Source: an uncultured Candidatus Actinomarina sp.
GTDB lineage: Bacteria; Actinomycetota; Acidimicrobiia; Actinomarinales; Actinomarinaceae
Assembly (NCBI GenBank): GCA_902565645.1
Contig: CACFFJ010000005.1
Coordinates: 1 to 58,072 of the forward strand
Direction: 5' to 3'
Length of the DNA stretch: 58,072 bases
Shown here: positions 17,098 to 25,327 of the stretch, one piece after another
Position numbering within the stretch: position 1 is the stretch's first letter
Layout: every line of letters begins with the position of its first letter
Notes under the pieces: generated by a model
Told to the model about the DNA's origin: nothing
The model's input: the letters and a program-made list of their open reading frames with translations, nothing else
The model's database searches: none
Position numbers and translations under genes: made by a program

Positions 17098-18624
17098 TTA
17101 TGGATAATGGTCAGGTAAATCATTTTCAAATAATACAATATCATCTGATTCTACAATAGAATTTAAGAAAGCAACAGCTTCATCTCTATTGATAAACCAG
17201 TTAACTGGAGTATTATTCTCTTCAAATCCAGCTATTAAAGATCTTTTATTGGTATACCCAACAACTAAAGCTTGATCAACAATTATGCTTGCTTCAGTAG
17301 CAAATGCATAGTTTATTGAAAATTGATCACTACCTAATTCAATTAGTCCTGGGGTGATCAAATATCGTTTTGAATTCTTAGTTCCAAGTTCAGATAAAGT
17401 TTCAAGACTGTATTCTATAGCCATTGGGTTTGAATTAAATGAATTATCAATAATTGAATGTCCATAATCACTTTTAATAATATTTTGTCTGTGTTCTGTT
17501 TTATCTAATGAATTTAAATTCTTGAAATACTCTTTTACATTCAAATCTAGAGCAAGCAATACACCAACTGATAAAGAAATAGATAATTGTAATAATTTTG
17601 GCCCACTAACTGAATCAATAAATTTTCCTTCAATATAAATATCATGTTTGTTATTTTTATGTTCTACATAAACTGCTGCATCTTTACTAGTGATGGAGCA
17701 ATCATAAACATTTTTCTGATTAGTCCATAATCTAGCTTCGTTTAGTAAGAGATCATCGTCGCCATTAATAACAACAGAACCTGCCAATTCTACAATTTCT
17801 GATTTAGCATCTAAAATATTCTCAAGACTTTTCATGCGCTCTAAATGAACTGGAGCTATTCCAGTAATAACTGCAATGTGTGGTCTAACCCATGAACAAA
17901 TTTCTCTAATCTCTCCATTTGAATAAGTACCCATCTCAATAATTGCAACTTCATCTTCATTTTGAAAATTTTCATTAATAGCTTTGGCTATTCCTAATCT
18001 GTTGTTGTAGCTTTCAGGAGTTACAAATGTTTTATTTTTAACTTGAAGAATTTGATTTAATACATTCTTGGTAGTTGTTTTTGAATATGATCCAGTTATT
18101 CCCACAACAGGTAATGTCCTTGAATTTAATTTAAGTGATGCATCATTGACAAACACTTTAGAAATATTTTTTTCATATGATTGCAAAATTCTTAAACATT
18201 GGTCGTAAATAAAAAATGAAAATAAATTAATTATTAATGCAAAAATATAACCATATCCAAATAAATAAGAAACTAATGAAATTAATAGAACAATTGAATA
18301 ATACAGGTAGTTAACCCTTTTTAATCTTTCTGTAATAACAATTTCACCTGTTCGGCTTTTAAAGTTTATGCCTAAAGGTGAAAAAATCGTTAAGCAAACA
18401 ACTAACAAAGGTACATAATAAATCCATAAAGAGACGACAAATAAAATCAGTGAGATGAAAAACATAAATCTGTTTATAAATTTTGTTCTAATCCAACGAA
18501 AGTAAAATTTTGTGACTGAACCTGGAAGGTAGTGTTCTCTTTGAGCAAATCTTCCCCATTTAATTGAATTGAATAAAGTTCCTGCTGTAATAATCAACAA
18601 AATAATTAAATAGACAAAATTCAT
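17098..18624 (-). CDS. murF: MurF-type Mur ligase with N-terminal membrane domain
   Basis: Predicted UDP-MurNAc-tripeptide--D-Ala-D-Ala ligase. The Mur ATP loop GITGSYSKTTTKNVL lies at about 174-188, followed by EMGTYSNGEI, HLERMKSLENILDAKSEI and a C-terminal domain with DNSFNSNPMAIEYSLE. Instead of the normal soluble MurF N-terminal domain, residues 1-150 contain about five hydrophobic segments (4-22, 52-82, 105-145). Location between ddl and an alpha/beta hydrolase supports MurF over other Mur ligases. The membrane anchor is unusual. No other murF is visible in the window. Confidence 0.8.
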   Translation of the reverse strand: MNFVYLIILLIITAGTLFNSIKWGRFAQREHYLPGSVTKFYFRWIRTKFINRFMFFISLILFVVSLWIYYVPLLVVCLTIFSPLGINFKSRTGEIVITERLKRVNYLYYSIVLLISLVSYLFGYGYIFALIINLFSFFIYDQCLRILQSYEKNISKVFVNDASLKLNSRTLPVVGITGSYSKTTTKNVLNQILQVKNKTFVTPESYNNRLGIAKAINENFQNEDEVAIIEMGTYSNGEIREICSWVRPHIAVITGIAPVHLERMKSLENILDAKSEIVELAGSVVINGDDDLLLNEARLWTNQKNVYDCSITSKDAAVYVEHKNNKHDIYIEGKFIDSVSGPKLLQLSISLSVGVLLALDLNVKEYFKNLNSLDKTEHRQNIIKSDYGHSIIDNSFNSNPMAIEYSLETLSELGTKNSKRYLITPGLIELGSDQFSINYAFATEASIIVDQALVVGYTNKRSLIAGFEENNTPVNWFINRDEAVAFLNSIVESDDIVLFENDLPDHYP

Positions 18625-19331
18625 ATTTCCTTCAATATTCTTATAATTTCTTCCGACCTGCTTCTTAACATATTATGGCCTTCATTCTTTATTACAGTTA
18701 TTCTAGATTCTTTAAATTTAGTATTAGCTTCTTTACCAATTGCCAAAGGTATGACATTATCGTTTTCTCCCCAAATTAAATGGACTTTTGTATTCACAAA
18801 TTCTAGTAACTGACTCAAATCATCATTAACTGTTTTAACAAGTGTATCTCTCATAATTCCATGTGCATTTTTATAATCTTCAGATCCATACTTGTTTTTA
18901 TATCTTTCTATACTTTTTTCAGAAATTAAATTCAAATTATTAAGAAATTTATATAATTTAAATTGAAAATTTTGATTATTTTTTGGATTCTTTCTGATTA
19001 AAGGAGCCCCGATTAAAACAAGATTTTTGTATTTTTTTATAAATGACATATGTACTGCTATTTTTCCACCAAATGAATGCCCAACTAAAACTTCTACCGT
19101 ATCAGGAATTAGTTGAGTTAAATAATCGGCATATTCTTTTGGATTCATACTATTTTCAGGTTCTTGAGATTTACCAAAACCAGGAAGATCAATAGAAATA
19201 CTATCAAATTTACTTGATATTAAATTAAAATCATTGCTTGATCTTCCCCATCCATGTAAAAAGCATACTGTTGGATTGTCTGAATTTACTTCAGCAAATG
19301 TTTTTCCATCATTTAGTACCTTTAAAGCCAT
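18621..19331 (-). CDS. alpha/beta hydrolase
   Basis: A 236-residue hydrolase of the alpha/beta fold. Oxyanion segment FLHGWGRSSNDF, nucleophile elbow VGHSFGGKIAVH (Ser near 92), acid in WGENDNVIPL, and catalytic His in NEGHNML are all present, so the triad looks complete. No signal peptide is seen. It overlaps the murF start by 4 bases and touches the membrane protein upstream, so it belongs to the ddl-murF transcript. Substrate unknown; a cell-envelope ester is one possibility. Confidence 0.82.
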   Translation of the reverse strand: MALKVLNDGKTFAEVNSDNPTVCFLHGWGRSSNDFNLISSKFDSISIDLPGFGKSQEPENSMNPKEYADYLTQLIPDTVEVLVGHSFGGKIAVHMSFIKKYKNLVLIGAPLIRKNPKNNQNFQFKLYKFLNNLNLISEKSIERYKNKYGSEDYKNAHGIMRDTLVKTVNDDLSQLLEFVNTKVHLIWGENDNVIPLAIGKEANTKFKESRITVIKNEGHNMLRSRSEEIIRILKEI

Positions 19332-19708
19332 TAATATAGCACCTCTCCAAGTGTTGTAATTGATCTAATAGTTAATCCCATTAAATAGAGTAGAGCAAGA
19401 CCCCAATATAAATAGAAGTTTTCTTTCATTTGATCTTTATAAATATATAAAAATGTCAATGTAAACAAGACAACAGCGACATAAAAAATATGGAATGTAC
19501 CTAAATTTTCGTTTGTTGAATATAAGTAAGCTGCCATTAATGCAGTTATTAATAATAAACTTATTGATAATCCAATAATATATTTAGCAACTATTTCTTT
19601 TCTAAATTTAATTTTGAAATGCATGATAAAAATTACTATTCCACTAATTCCACAACATATAGCACTATACATAAGTGTTGAAGAGTAGTAATCACTTATT
19701 GTTATCAT
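19331..19708 (-). CDS. small four-helix membrane protein
   Basis: I do not recognise this 125-residue protein. It has four likely membrane segments, roughly residues 10-28, 43-62, 72-90 and 98-118, with short basic loops (HFKIKFRKE, YKDQMKEN). It heads the ddl-murF transcript and its stop shares a base with the start of the hydrolase. Its product may act at the membrane with the anchored MurF, but nothing in the sequence proves it. Short ORFs of this type in streamlined genomes are often lineage-specific. Confidence 0.6.
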   Translation of the reverse strand: MITISDYYSSTLMYSAICCGISGIVIFIMHFKIKFRKEIVAKYIIGLSISLLLITALMAAYLYSTNENLGTFHIFYVAVVLFTLTFLYIYKDQMKENFYLYWGLALLYLMGLTIRSITTLGEVLY

Positions 19709-19770
19709 ATATTTATTTTACTATCTATAGAATTGAGTATTAAATAATAATCAGTTACAGTGAATTGGTA

Positions 19771-21039
19771 ATGTCAAACAAAGATATAAATACAATAAAA
19801 GAAAATGTTCCAGCATCATGGACTTCATCAATGGACTCATTCATTGTAAAAGGCAAGAATGCTGAAATTTGGGACAGAGAAAACAATAGATATATAGATT
19901 ATGTTGGTGGTTATGCTGTTCTAAATACTGGTCATTTAAATCCAAGAGTAGTCAAAAGAGTTGAAGACCAACTAAAAAACTATTCACATTCTTGTTTTGC
20001 ATTTGCGCCACATGAAAATGCAGTCAAAGTTGCAAAAGAAATAAATGAGAGATATCCAATTAAAGAAAATACAAAAACTTTTTTAGTTAACAGTGGTGCA
20101 GAATCAATAGAAAATGCAACAAAGATTGCAAGATATTTCACCAAACGTAAAAATATAATAGCATTTAAAGGTGGATTCCACGGAAGAACATACCTAACGA
20201 TGGGATTGACAGGTAAAGATAATCCATACAAAACAGGTTTCGGTCCTTTCCCAGAATTTATACACCATGCAGAATATCCATATTTATACAGAGATGTTTC
20301 AGATGAAGTTGCAATTGACAGTGTTAATAAATTATTAGAAAATAATGTAAATCCTGATGATGTTGCTGCATTTGTAGTCGAAGTTCAACTTGGAGAAGGT
20401 GGATACATACCTGCTTCTAAACAATTTTTAGCTGAGCTGAGAAGAATCAGTAATGAGAAAGGCATCTTACTGATTTTTGATGAAGTCCAAACTGGTTTTG
20501 GTAGAACTGGAGAAATGTTTGGAGCAGACACTGTTAATGTTTCACCTGATATTGCAACACTCGCTAAAGGAATTGCTGGTGGTTTTCCACTAGCTGCAGT
20601 TGTAGGAAAATCTAATATTATGGATTCAATACATGAGTCAGGTATTGGAAGTACGTTTGGTGCTTCACCTATTTCATGTGCGGCAGCTTTAGGGGTGCTT
20701 GAAGTTTTTGATAAAGACGATTTAATAAAAAATACAAAACAACATGCTGAAATAATGAATAAATCATTAAAAGGTCTCATGGAAGAATCAACATTTATAG
20801 GAGATGTTAGAGGATATGGCACAATGATAGGTGTAGAAATTGTAGAGAATCAAGAAACAAAAATTCCAGCTAAAGATATTGCATTAAATATAATTGATAA
20901 TTGTAAAACAAACGGATTGCTTTTAGTTAATTGTGGATTAGAAGGAAATGTAATTAGATTTATGGGTCCATTAACAACACCAATTAATCAAGTAGAAGAG
21001 GCTCTTGAAATATTCAAAAATTCAGTAATTAATATTTAA
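19771..21039 (+). CDS. gabT: class III aminotransferase, GABA-type
   Basis: PLP-dependent transaminase, most like 4-aminobutyrate aminotransferase (GABA plus 2-oxoglutarate to succinate semialdehyde plus glutamate). Visible blocks: VNSGAESIENATKIAR, KGGFHGRTYLTMGLTGK, IFDEVQTGFGRTGEMFG, and LAKGIAGGFPLAAVVG with the PLP lysine. The usual EPVQGEGG site reads VEVQLGEGG. ATG at 19771 is preferred over TTG at 19765. Related acceptors such as beta-alanine or ornithine derivatives are possible. Its product could feed 4-hydroxybutyrate to the dehydratase encoded at 31478. The stop overlaps the convergent gene's stop by 4 bases. Confidence 0.82.
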   Translation: MSNKDINTIKENVPASWTSSMDSFIVKGKNAEIWDRENNRYIDYVGGYAVLNTGHLNPRVVKRVEDQLKNYSHSCFAFAPHENAVKVAKEINERYPIKENTKTFLVNSGAESIENATKIARYFTKRKNIIAFKGGFHGRTYLTMGLTGKDNPYKTGFGPFPEFIHHAEYPYLYRDVSDEVAIDSVNKLLENNVNPDDVAAFVVEVQLGEGGYIPASKQFLAELRRISNEKGILLIFDEVQTGFGRTGEMFGADTVNVSPDIATLAKGIAGGFPLAAVVGKSNIMDSIHESGIGSTFGASPISCAAALGVLEVFDKDDLIKNTKQHAEIMNKSLKGLMEESTFIGDVRGYGTMIGVEIVENQETKIPAKDIALNIIDNCKTNGLLLVNCGLEGNVIRFMGPLTTPINQVEEALEIFKNSVINI

Positions 21040-22109
21040 TCTTCTATGTGTGTCAAATTATGAAGTTTTGATAATGTATCATTATCTTTTGCTGTTTTGG
21101 CTGGAGCTTTCATAAGCCAAGCAGAAACCAAATCTAGTGAATCAAGATCACCTTTATCAGTAAAATATTTCATATATCTTATTGCATCAATTACAACACC
21201 TGCACTATTTGGTGAATCCCATACTTCAAGTTGAACTTCAATATTTAAAGGTACTCCGCCGAATGCTTCTCCTTCTAATCTTATGAAAGCTTTTTTACGA
21301 TCTTCTAACCATTTAACATAATCTGAAGGGCCAATTCTTACATTATCAGGATCCATACCTTTACCTTTGTTTGCTACTGAAGTAACAGAGGATGTTTTGC
21401 TAGTTCTTTTAGTCTCTAAACGGTCTTCTTCAAGCATATTTAAAAAATCCATATTTCCACCAACATTTAATTGATAAGACCTCTTAAGTTCGACACCTCT
21501 ATCGGAAAATAATTGAGCTAATGCTCTATGAACAATTGTTGCTCCTACTTGACTTTTAATGTCATCACCTATTAGAGGAACTTTATTATCTCTAAATTTG
21601 TTATACCATTCTTCATCTCTAGCAATAAATACAGGAATACAATTAATAAATCCTACTTTTGCGTCAATAGCGCATTGTGCGTAAAATTTTACTGCTTCGT
21701 CAGAACCAACAGGTAATAAATTTATCAGTATTTCAGCTTTTGATTCCTTAAGCTCTTTTACAATTTCTTCTGAGTCATCAACTGTAGTTATTAATTCTTT
21801 TACAAATTTTCCTACTCCATCTAGAGTTTTACCTGGTTTTACTTCAATATTTAAATTTGGAACTTCACAAAACTTTGAAGTATTATTTGGCTCAACAAAT
21901 ATTGCATCAGAAATATCTTTACCTACTTTATCTTTATTGATATCAAATGCTGCAACTATTTGTATATCTGAGACCTTAAACCCACCAATTACATCTGAAA
22001 TTAATCCAATCTCAGTTTTTTCATCTTTGTAATACTCCAATCCTTGAACAAATGAACTTGCACAATTTCCTACTCCAAGAATTGCAACTTTAATTTTAGG
22101 ATTACTCAT
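21036..22109 (-). CDS. ino1: myo-inositol-1-phosphate synthase, actinobacterial type
   Basis: Converts glucose 6-phosphate to inositol 3-phosphate, the source of phosphatidylinositol and mycothiol in actinobacteria. The NAD-binding start is KVAILGVGNCASSFVQG. The active-site region PLIGDDIKSQVGATIVHR and NVGGNMDFLNMLE are characteristic. The 357-residue length is that of the short actinobacterial/archaeal form, not the 500-residue eukaryotic enzyme. This is one of the better taxonomic signals in the window. Confidence 0.94.
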   Translation of the reverse strand: MSNPKIKVAILGVGNCASSFVQGLEYYKDEKTEIGLISDVIGGFKVSDIQIVAAFDINKDKVGKDISDAIFVEPNNTSKFCEVPNLNIEVKPGKTLDGVGKFVKELITTVDDSEEIVKELKESKAEILINLLPVGSDEAVKFYAQCAIDAKVGFINCIPVFIARDEEWYNKFRDNKVPLIGDDIKSQVGATIVHRALAQLFSDRGVELKRSYQLNVGGNMDFLNMLEEDRLETKRTSKTSSVTSVANKGKGMDPDNVRIGPSDYVKWLEDRKKAFIRLEGEAFGGVPLNIEVQLEVWDSPNSAGVVIDAIRYMKYFTDKGDLDSLDLVSAWLMKAPAKTAKDNDTLSKLHNLTHIED

Positions 22110-22157
22110 TCAATTAACTTTAGCAATTTTTCGATTTATCAATAATTAGAAGTTTTA

Positions 22158-22271
22158 TTATCCAAAAATATGGTTGTACCAACTTATAGAATTATAGAAA
22201 ATACCTACTATGAAATAGATTATGAAAGTGATAACACCCACAATTTGTAATACTTTAATAAACTTTCTCAC
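22158..22271 (-). CDS. possible 37-residue membrane peptide
   Basis: A short frame with a GTG start encodes a basic N-terminus (RKFIK) followed by one long hydrophobic stretch (VGVITFIIYFIVGIFY) and ends with a short polar tail. It sits on the same strand and 48 bases upstream of ino1, in the largest gene-poor gap of the window (22110-22324). A weak AGGA lies about 14 bases before the GTG. Codon usage resembles its neighbours. It could equally be chance; a 26-codon frame on the other strand overlaps it. Confidence 0.3.
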   Translation of the reverse strand: MRKFIKVLQIVGVITFIIYFIVGIFYNSISWYNHIFG

Positions 22272-22312
22272 ATTACAAGATTACATCCTAGAAAAAATAA
22301 TTAAAAAATAGT

Positions 22313-22318
22313 TATAGT
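22313..22318 (+). promoter_or_regulatory. -10 element giving a leaderless transcript of the RecB-like gene
   Basis: TATAGT in AATAGTTATAGTTTATAT ends six bases before the ATG at 22325, so transcription should start at or next to the start codon. No Shine-Dalgarno is present. The same AATAGTTATAGTT string precedes rpmB. Confidence 0.5.
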
Positions 22319-22324
22319 TTATAT

Positions 22325-23296
22325 ATGATTAAAAATTTATCACCTTCAAGGGCTTCACAGTTTAAAACATGTCCAAAACAATATAAATTTGCAAATGTTG
22401 ACAAAATTATTGAACCAACAAATGAAGTTCAAGCAAAAGGGACTACAGTTCATCAAGCTCTTGAAGATCTATATGAGTTACCAAAAGAAGAAAGAAGTTC
22501 CGAGAATTTATACAATTTATTTAGAAATGCTTGGACAAAAGTAAGAGGTAACGATGAACATGTAGATCTATTTGACACAATTGAAGAAGAGAAAGAATGG
22601 GGTTTAGATGCATTAAATTTGTTAGCAAATTATTTAACTTTAGAAAATCCAAAGGAAATAGAACCTATGGAAAAAGAGAGATGGGTGCGAGGTTCTATAG
22701 ACGATTTAAATCTTAGAGGAATTTTAGACAGAATGGATAGAGACAAGGATGGAAACTTAATAATTATCGATTATAAATCAGGTAAAGCCCCATCAGCTAA
22801 ATATAAAGAACCAAGATTCTTTGCACTTAAGTTATATGCATTACTAATTAAAGATGAACTTGGTGAAATGCCTAAAGAACTTAAATTAATTTATTTACAG
22901 AATTCAACAATCCATACTTTACAAATCGATGAAGATATTTTAAATAAAGCAAAAGAAGAAATATTGGATATCTGGAACAATATTAAAAATGCTTATGAAA
23001 ATAATCAGTTCCCAGCAACAAAAAATACACTTTGTGATTGGTGTTACTATAAACCAATTTGCCCGGAATTCAATGATTCAGCGCCTGATACTGATGATCT
23101 ACAAAATATAAATATTGAGATAGAGGATTTAGAAAAGAATATAGAAGCAGTAACAATGTTTGAAAATCCTGATGATATCCCAGATGAAAGTCCTATTAAA
23201 AAAATTGATATGGAGTCTACTAATGAGCAACTTAAAAATTTAAAAGACAAAAAACAATCAATAATAAATGAAATTGAGAAAATTTTAAGGAAATAA
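22325..23296 (+). CDS. RecB-family PD-(D/E)XK nuclease with predicted iron-sulfur cluster
   Basis: A 323-residue single-domain nuclease related to Cas4 and the AddB/RecB nuclease domains. Active-site elements: VHQALEDLY near residue 47, Asp135 in GILDRMD, and Asp149-Tyr-Lys151 in IIIDYKSGK. Four cysteines fit a 4Fe-4S cluster: C16 (FKTCPKQY) and C237, C240, C246 (CDWCYYKPIC). The C-terminal 60 residues form an acidic coiled coil. There is no helicase domain. Such stand-alone proteins are common in actinobacteria. A Rad52-like annealing protein is encoded 2 kb downstream. Confidence 0.82.
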   Translation: MIKNLSPSRASQFKTCPKQYKFANVDKIIEPTNEVQAKGTTVHQALEDLYELPKEERSSENLYNLFRNAWTKVRGNDEHVDLFDTIEEEKEWGLDALNLLANYLTLENPKEIEPMEKERWVRGSIDDLNLRGILDRMDRDKDGNLIIIDYKSGKAPSAKYKEPRFFALKLYALLIKDELGEMPKELKLIYLQNSTIHTLQIDEDILNKAKEEILDIWNNIKNAYENNQFPATKNTLCDWCYYKPICPEFNDSAPDTDDLQNINIEIEDLEKNIEAVTMFENPDDIPDESPIKKIDMESTNEQLKNLKDKKQSIINEIEKILRK

Positions 23297-24547
23297 TCCT
23301 CTAGTTAACTTAGCTGCTGCTACTCGTTTTATGCCTTTAATAAGAGAAGCAGTCCTTAGATCACATTTATTTTTTTCAGCTATAACCCAAATTTCTTCAA
23401 AGGAGCTAGTTAAAACATCAATCAATTTTTCATAGAGCTCCTTTTCCTTCCAGAGATAATTTTGTGTGTTTTGTACCCATTCAAAATAACTACCTGTAAC
23501 ACCACCAGCATTAGCAAGAATATCCGGAATAATTAAGATATCGTTATCTCTTAAAATTTTGTCAGCATTTAATGTTGTCGGAGAGTTTGCACCTTCGACT
23601 ATAACCCTGGCTTTTATTTTTTGTGCATTACTTGAAGTTATCACACCACCAACAGCTGCTGGAATAAGTACATCACATTCTAATTCTAGAATTTCTGAAT
23701 CAAGAGGATCACCTCCTGGAAAACCATCTACCGTGTTCTCTTTAGCTATATGCTTAAATAATTCAGGAATGTTTAAACCTTTTTCGTTATACACGCCACC
23801 TTTTAGATCATTAACAGCTATGACTTTTGCTCCCTCTTCATAAGATGCTAAAGCAGCATATCTTCCGACATTTCCGAAGCCTTGAACGACTACTTTAGAA
23901 TCTGAATATTTTTTGTTATATTTATCCATTGCAGCTTTTGCAATAGCTACAGCTCCTCTGCCTGTAGCCTCTCTTCTAGTTATTGAGCCTCCTAAAGAAG
24001 CTGGTTTTCCTGTAACAATGCCTGGTTGTGGTGAACCTACAAAGTTGCTATATGTATCCATAATCCATGCCATTGTTTGTTCGTCAGTTCCTAAATCAGG
24101 AGCTGGAATATCTTTATCTACACCTATTACAGGTAATAATTCTGCGGTAAACCTTCTTGTAACTCTTTGCTTTTCAGCTCGCGATAGAGGTCTTGGATCG
24201 ATAGCTACCCCACCTTTTGCTCCTCCATAAGGTAAACCTACAATTGCAGACTTCCATGACATCAAAATTGCGAGAGCTGTAACTTCTCCAAGATTCACAT
24301 CCGGAGCATACCTAATTCCACCTTTCGTTGGTCCCATTGATAGAACATGCTGTACCCTATAACCGATAACAGTTTCTACTTCTTCATACTCATCTCTTCT
24401 AAATGGAAAAGTAACAGTTAAAGCTCTTTGTGGTAATTTCAATCTTTCTTTAATATTTGGATCAAGATTAATAAATTCAGCTACTTCATCATATTGACGA
24501 ATTACTTCATTGTACATATGTGAAGCGAAGATATCCCCATTTGTCAT
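23285..24547 (-). CDS. gdhA: glutamate dehydrogenase (Glu/Leu/Phe/Val family)
   Basis: Interconverts glutamate and 2-oxoglutarate plus ammonia. Active-site lysine segments are MGPTKGGIRYAPDV and PYGGAKGGVAIDPR, then PAPDLGTDEQTMAWIMDTY, and the nucleotide-binding GFGNVGRYAA. Length 420 is typical of the hexameric bacterial/archaeal enzyme. Its stop lies 12 bases inside the convergent RecB-like gene. Supplies 2-oxoglutarate, the amino acceptor for the transaminase encoded nearby. Confidence 0.94.
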   Translation of the reverse strand: MTNGDIFASHMYNEVIRQYDEVAEFINLDPNIKERLKLPQRALTVTFPFRRDEYEEVETVIGYRVQHVLSMGPTKGGIRYAPDVNLGEVTALAILMSWKSAIVGLPYGGAKGGVAIDPRPLSRAEKQRVTRRFTAELLPVIGVDKDIPAPDLGTDEQTMAWIMDTYSNFVGSPQPGIVTGKPASLGGSITRREATGRGAVAIAKAAMDKYNKKYSDSKVVVQGFGNVGRYAALASYEEGAKVIAVNDLKGGVYNEKGLNIPELFKHIAKENTVDGFPGGDPLDSEILELECDVLIPAAVGGVITSSNAQKIKARVIVEGANSPTTLNADKILRDNDILIIPDILANAGGVTGSYFEWVQNTQNYLWKEKELYEKLIDVLTSSFEEIWVIAEKNKCDLRTASLIKGIKRVAAAKLTRGLFP

Positions 24548-24632
24548 TACAAGCCTATATTATTGCTGTTTGGTTTTAGAAGCGACATAAAATAATATTT
24601 TTTGTCGTAGATGCTTTCTAATATTTGAAAGT

Positions 24633-24749
24633 ATGAAATACAAAAATATAGAAGATATCCTAAAAGATAGCGGCCTTGATGCTGTTGTTATATGTTATAA
24701 ACATAACGACCAATGCAGTTGTCATGAAAGCTACAAAGAAGCAGCTTAA
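24633..24749 (+). CDS. possible 38-residue Cys/His-rich peptide
   Basis: A short frame from ATG 24633 to TAA 24747-24749 encodes an acidic/basic mixed peptide with three cysteines and nearby histidines (CYKH, CSCHE), a pattern that could bind metal. It ends 14 bases before the next gene, whose ribosome-binding site (TTTAGGAGA) overlaps the gap, so the arrangement looks like a small operon. TAATAT lies 8 bases before the ATG. I do not recognise a family, and chance is a real alternative. Confidence 0.4.
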   Translation: MKYKNIEDILKDSGLDAVVICYKHNDQCSCHESYKEAA

Positions 24750-24763
24750 ATTTAGGAGAAAAT

Positions 24764-25327
24764 ATGAACAATAAAATCGAAGATGTTCTTGATCTAACAA
24801 GAGAGATCTCAATACAGGATAATGAAGAGATTGATTTTTCAATAACTCCATTTGGTGAAAAATTATTATCTACTGAAGATATTGAATTTCTTTGGGTTGC
24901 AAGAAATGCATCTAGTTCAGTAAAGTCAGCATCTTCAAATATTAAAACTTTTAATGACGAAAAAATTGCTAATAATGTTAATGAAAATGGATCAGTTAGG
25001 TTGGGAGATGAAGTTTTTGTGTATAGCAAATCATACAACTGGAAAGTACAAGAGTTAAGAAATTTTATTAAATGGGTGATAGAGAAATCAAGTGACAATG
25101 AGGAGCTACTTAATTCTTTGTTAGCTATTATAGGTCCTACTTTTGTACCAAAATTAAAAGGACTTGATGCTGTTTCAGCTTCTAGAAATTTGAATCCAGA
25201 AGTTATTAGAGATACTTTCTTATTTAAAGAGTGGAAGGATAAAGCAGATTTAAAAACAATAAATACAAATAACAAATCGGCTCCAAAATGGGCTAAAGAT
25301 TTAGGTCATAAAGAAAGGAAGAAATGA
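24764..25327 (+). CDS. uncharacterised protein paired with a Rad52-like annealing protein
   Basis: I do not recognise this 187-residue soluble protein. It is mostly polar, with a short repeat-like N-terminus, a central segment RNFIKWVIEKSSDNEELLN and a basic C-terminus (WAKDLGHKERKK). An excellent AGGAGA precedes the ATG. It overlaps the start of the Rad52-like gene by 4 bases, so the two are translated together and probably act together in DNA handling. A longer open frame exists on the opposite strand but lacks any such support. Confidence 0.6.
   Translation: MNNKIEDVLDLTREISIQDNEEIDFSITPFGEKLLSTEDIEFLWVARNASSSVKSASSNIKTFNDEKIANNVNENGSVRLGDEVFVYSKSYNWKVQELRNFIKWVIEKSSDNEELLNSLLAIIGPTFVPKLKGLDAVSASRNLNPEVIRDTFLFKEWKDKADLKTINTNNKSAPKWAKDLGHKERKK

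Noticed and set aside
22170-22250. 26-codon plus-strand frame opposite the possible membrane peptide
   Set aside because: Shorter, no ribosome-binding site and no helix or domain character.
23559-24230. Two plus-strand frames (94 and 105 codons) opposite gdhA
   Set aside because: Both mirror conserved glutamate dehydrogenase coding sequence and have no upstream start signals.
24688-25275. A 195-codon open frame on the minus strand, longer than the plus-strand gene it covers
   Set aside because: It has no ribosome-binding site or family resemblance, while the plus-strand frame has AGGAGA and overlaps the Rad52-like gene by 4 bases. It looks like a frame shadow.
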